From NCBI GenBank assembly GCA_945828175.1, contig CALZQD010000084.1, forward strand, positions 1 to 7,162: 7,162 nt of DNA, read 5' to 3'. This stretch comes from an uncultured Bacteroidales bacterium. Its GTDB lineage: Bacteria > Bacteroidota > Bacteroidia > Bacteroidales > Muribaculaceae. This document shows, one piece after another, positions 5,856-7,162 of this stretch. The notes under the pieces were generated by a model. That model saw only the letters and a list, made by a program, of their open reading frames with translations, was not told the origin of the DNA and did no database searches. A program made the position numbers and the translations under genes. Each line of letters starts with the position of its first letter. Position 1 is the stretch's first letter.

Positions 5856-6947
5856 TTAACGAATATCTATTTTATCGAGTATCTTTTTGTAAATCACTTC
5901 GGGTTTGATGGCAGTCATGCAGAGGTAGTCGCCGCGGACGCAGGGCTTGTCGCCGAAGACAGAGCAGGGGCGGCAGGTCATAGGCAGCTGTATCATGTCG
6001 CTGTCGCTCTGTCGCCAGCCGCTGAAGCCGCAGTAGGAGTGGGTCGCGCCCCAGACGCTTATCGTCGGGGTGGCGGCGATAGAAGCGAGGTGCATGTTGG
6101 CCGAGTCCATCGACACCATGACGTCGAGGTGGTTGATGAGGGCCAGCTCGGCCTTGAAACCGTATTTTTTGCCGGCGAGGCTTCTGACGCGGGGGTACTT
6201 GGCCTCCCAGGCGTCGAGGGTGACCTTCTCGTCGCCACCGCCGCCGAAGAGGAATATCTCGGTGTCGGGATTCTTCTGGGAGAGCGAGGCCACGACGAGC
6301 TCCATCTTCTCGGGCGGATAGATTTTGCCGCGGTGGGCGGCGAAGGGGGCGATGCCGACCCATTTTACGCCCTGGCTCTTCGGCGCCGAGATGTTGTCGA
6401 AGAGGGCGGGGTCGGCCTTGGCGGGACCGTCGTAAAGGCCGTTGAAGCGCTCGCTGACGGGGAGACCGGCTTTGTGGAAGACGGCGCGGTAGCGGGCGCG
6501 CGACGAATCGAGCGGCAGCATGATCTTGTTGCGCTGACGGGTGAGGGCGCGCTTGTGGGCGCGGCCCTTGTTGATGGTGACGACCCTGACGCCGCGGAGG
6601 CGGCAGAAGAATGACATGATCTTGGTGCGTAGGACGTTGTGGAGGTCGAGCATGCAGTCGGGCTTATACCGGGCGATAAGCTCGTTTGTGAGACGGCGGA
6701 GGCCCGAGGGTCCCTTGTAGTCGTTCTTGACGTCGGCGCCGACGACGGTGAGGTTGGCCGGGGCGTTGACGAAGAAGCCTGTCATCGCCGGGCGCGTCAC
6801 CATGATGAAATTCACGTCGGGGTAGCAGCGGCAGGCGCTGTAGAGCACGGGCACGGTCATGGCGACGTCGCCCAAGGCCGAGAAACGCACCACGAGAACG
6901 CTGACGAGACCGCGGTCGTTGCCGCTACTTTGGCTGTTTCGAGCCAT
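5856..6947 (-). CDS. GT9 (heptosyltransferase-family) glycosyltransferase
   Basis: 363 residues, GT-B fold, family 9 (ADP-heptose:LPS heptosyltransferase superfamily), which adds sugars to the LPS core or related glycans at the cytoplasmic membrane face. The N-terminal domain has the hallmark [17 protein letters not shown] (19-35), with Asp27 at the catalytic-base position of the family, then [11 protein letters not shown] (99-109). The donor-binding domain has [18 protein letters not shown] (198-215) and [21 protein letters not shown] (280-300), with the conserved D-S-x3-H. A C-terminal CxxCx7Cx6C block (Cys325, 328, 336, 343) is common in GT9 enzymes. The chosen ATG at 6947 overlaps the preceding gene by 23 nt and adds about 15 polar residues before the first beta strand; no other plausible start codon precedes that strand. 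The actual sugar donor in Bacteroidota is not necessarily heptose, so no substrate is assigned. It is adjacent to a DUF4254-type gene upstream and ruvB downstream. Confidence 0.93.
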   Translation of the reverse strand: MARNSQSSGNDRGLVSVLVVRFSALGDVAMTVPVLYSACRCYPDVNFIMVTRPAMTGFFVNAPANLTVVGADVKNDYKGPSGLRRLTNELIARYKPDCMLDLHNVLRTKIMSFFCRLRGVRVVTINKGRAHKRALTRQRNKIMLPLDSSRARYRAVFHKAGLPVSERFNGLYDGPAKADPALFDNISAPKSQGVKWVGIAPFAAHRGKIYPPEKMELVVASLSQKNPDTEIFLFGGGGDEKVTLDAWEAKYPRVRSLAGKKYGFKAELALINHLDVMVSMDSANMHLASIAATPTISVWGATHSYCGFSGWRQSDSDMIQLPMTCRPCSVFGDKPCVRGDYLCMTAIKPEVIYKKILDKIDIR

Positions 6948-7116
6948 AGAGTACGGGGTTGGTGTCCTCGTCGTTATACATCTTCATCTGACGGTAGACC
7001 TTCATATACTTGCGGCCTGCGGCGATGTCGTCGAGGAGGGTGTCGATGGCCGATGTGAGGTCGGCGCGCTGTTCGCGCAGCACGTCGAGCTTGGCCTGAC
7101 AGCGGGCCTTGTGGGC
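6925..7116 (-). CDS. DUF4254-type protein, C-terminal fragment only
   Basis: Only the last 63 residues are present. The gene enters from beyond the right edge, where the insert ends at 7116. What remains is a charged helical stretch (AHKARCQAKLDVLREQRADLT and onward) followed by a C-terminus with RKYMKVYRQMKMYNDEDTNP and VLYGSK. I associate that pattern with the Bacteroidota family DUF4254 (around 200 residues, function unknown), which I recall being encoded next to family 9 glycosyltransferases. The residues MYKRQ that appear to begin this reading frame are encoded by the Tn5 mosaic end (7117-7131), with GTG as the false start, and are not biological. The TAG stop (6925-6927) lies inside the GT9 gene, giving a 23-nt overlap that implies co-translation and perhaps a functional partnership with the GT9 enzyme. 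No signal peptide can be judged, as the N-terminus is missing. Confidence 0.72.
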   Translation of the reverse strand, partial: AHKARCQAKLDVLREQRADLTSAIDTLLDDIAAGRKYMKVYRQMKMYNDEDTNPVLYGSKQPK

Positions 7117-7162
7117 CTGTCTCTTATACACATCTGACGCTGCCGACGATATGCAGTGTGTA
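7117..7162 (-). other. Intact Nextera adapter and i5 index (non-genomic)
   Basis: Read on the plus strand, CTGTCTCTTATACACATCT (7117-7135) is the exact Tn5 mosaic end. GACGCTGCCGACGA (7136-7149) is the exact complement of the Nextera Read 1 adapter. TATGCAGT (7150-7157) is an 8-base index, the reverse complement of ACTGCATA (as I recall, i5 code S506). GTGTA (7158-7162) begins the P5 complement. There is no mismatch in the 38 bases of fixed adapter sequence. This is read-through of a short library insert retained by the assembler, and it marks the true end of genomic sequence at 7116. Confidence 0.99.

Noticed and set aside
4813..5859. 348-codon open frame on the plus strand, opposite ruvB
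   Set aside because: It mirrors ruvB almost exactly, and its product is an Asp/Glu/Gly/Val-rich sequence with no recognisable motif. GC-rich codon use removes stops from the complementary frame, so it is a shadow.
60..7116. Defence system, mobile element, CRISPR array, tRNA or rRNA
   Set aside because: I saw no transposase, integrase, nuclease, spaced direct repeats, tRNA-like cloverleaf or rRNA-like conserved sequence. Genes fill nearly all of the insert.

Overview
The window is a 7.16 kb assembled fragment, most likely from a GC-rich member of the Bacteroidales (Muribaculaceae-like gut bacteria are my best guess). The reasons are protein content and gene order: a DUF4254-type C-terminus beside a family 9 glycosyltransferase, then ruvB followed directly by a lipopolysaccharide-type flippase. 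In addition, none of the gene starts I inspected has a Shine-Dalgarno-like sequence, which is usual for Bacteroidota. The taxonomic call is inference, as no rRNA or marker search was possible.

The two ends are not genomic. Bases 7117-7162 are an exact Nextera/Tn5 read-through: mosaic end, Read 1 adapter, an 8-base index and the start of P5. Bases 8-59 are the same adapter in the opposite orientation, with 9 mismatches in 52 bases. The biological insert is therefore about 60-7116, and any protein running into either end carries artificial residues.

All eight real genes lie on the minus strand, so they are read from right to left. In transcription order they are: a DUF4254-type protein (C-terminal 63 residues only, 6925-7116); a GT9 heptosyltransferase-like enzyme (5856-6947); ruvB (4819-5853); a Wzx-type flippase (3311-4813); a GT4 glycosyltransferase (2073-3314); a SpoU/TrmH RNA methyltransferase (1537-2073); an LD-carboxypeptidase of family S66 (614-1540); and a short, degenerate SDR-like protein (66-587). 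The junctions are -23, +2, +5, -4, -1, -4 and +26 nt. This is the packing of one polycistronic transcript with translational coupling. No promoter or terminator is visible inside it, and no gene-free stretch exceeds 300 bases.

Functionally, the operon mixes envelope glycan work with nucleic-acid housekeeping. The envelope part comprises two glycosyltransferases, one lipid-linked oligosaccharide flippase and a cytoplasmic peptidoglycan-recycling peptidase. The housekeeping part comprises the RuvB branch-migration motor and an RNA 2'-O-methyltransferase. I see no defence system, mobile element, CRISPR array or RNA gene. The least explained genes are the DUF4254 fragment and the SDR-like protein, which appears to have lost both the cofactor glycine motif and the catalytic YxxxK helix.
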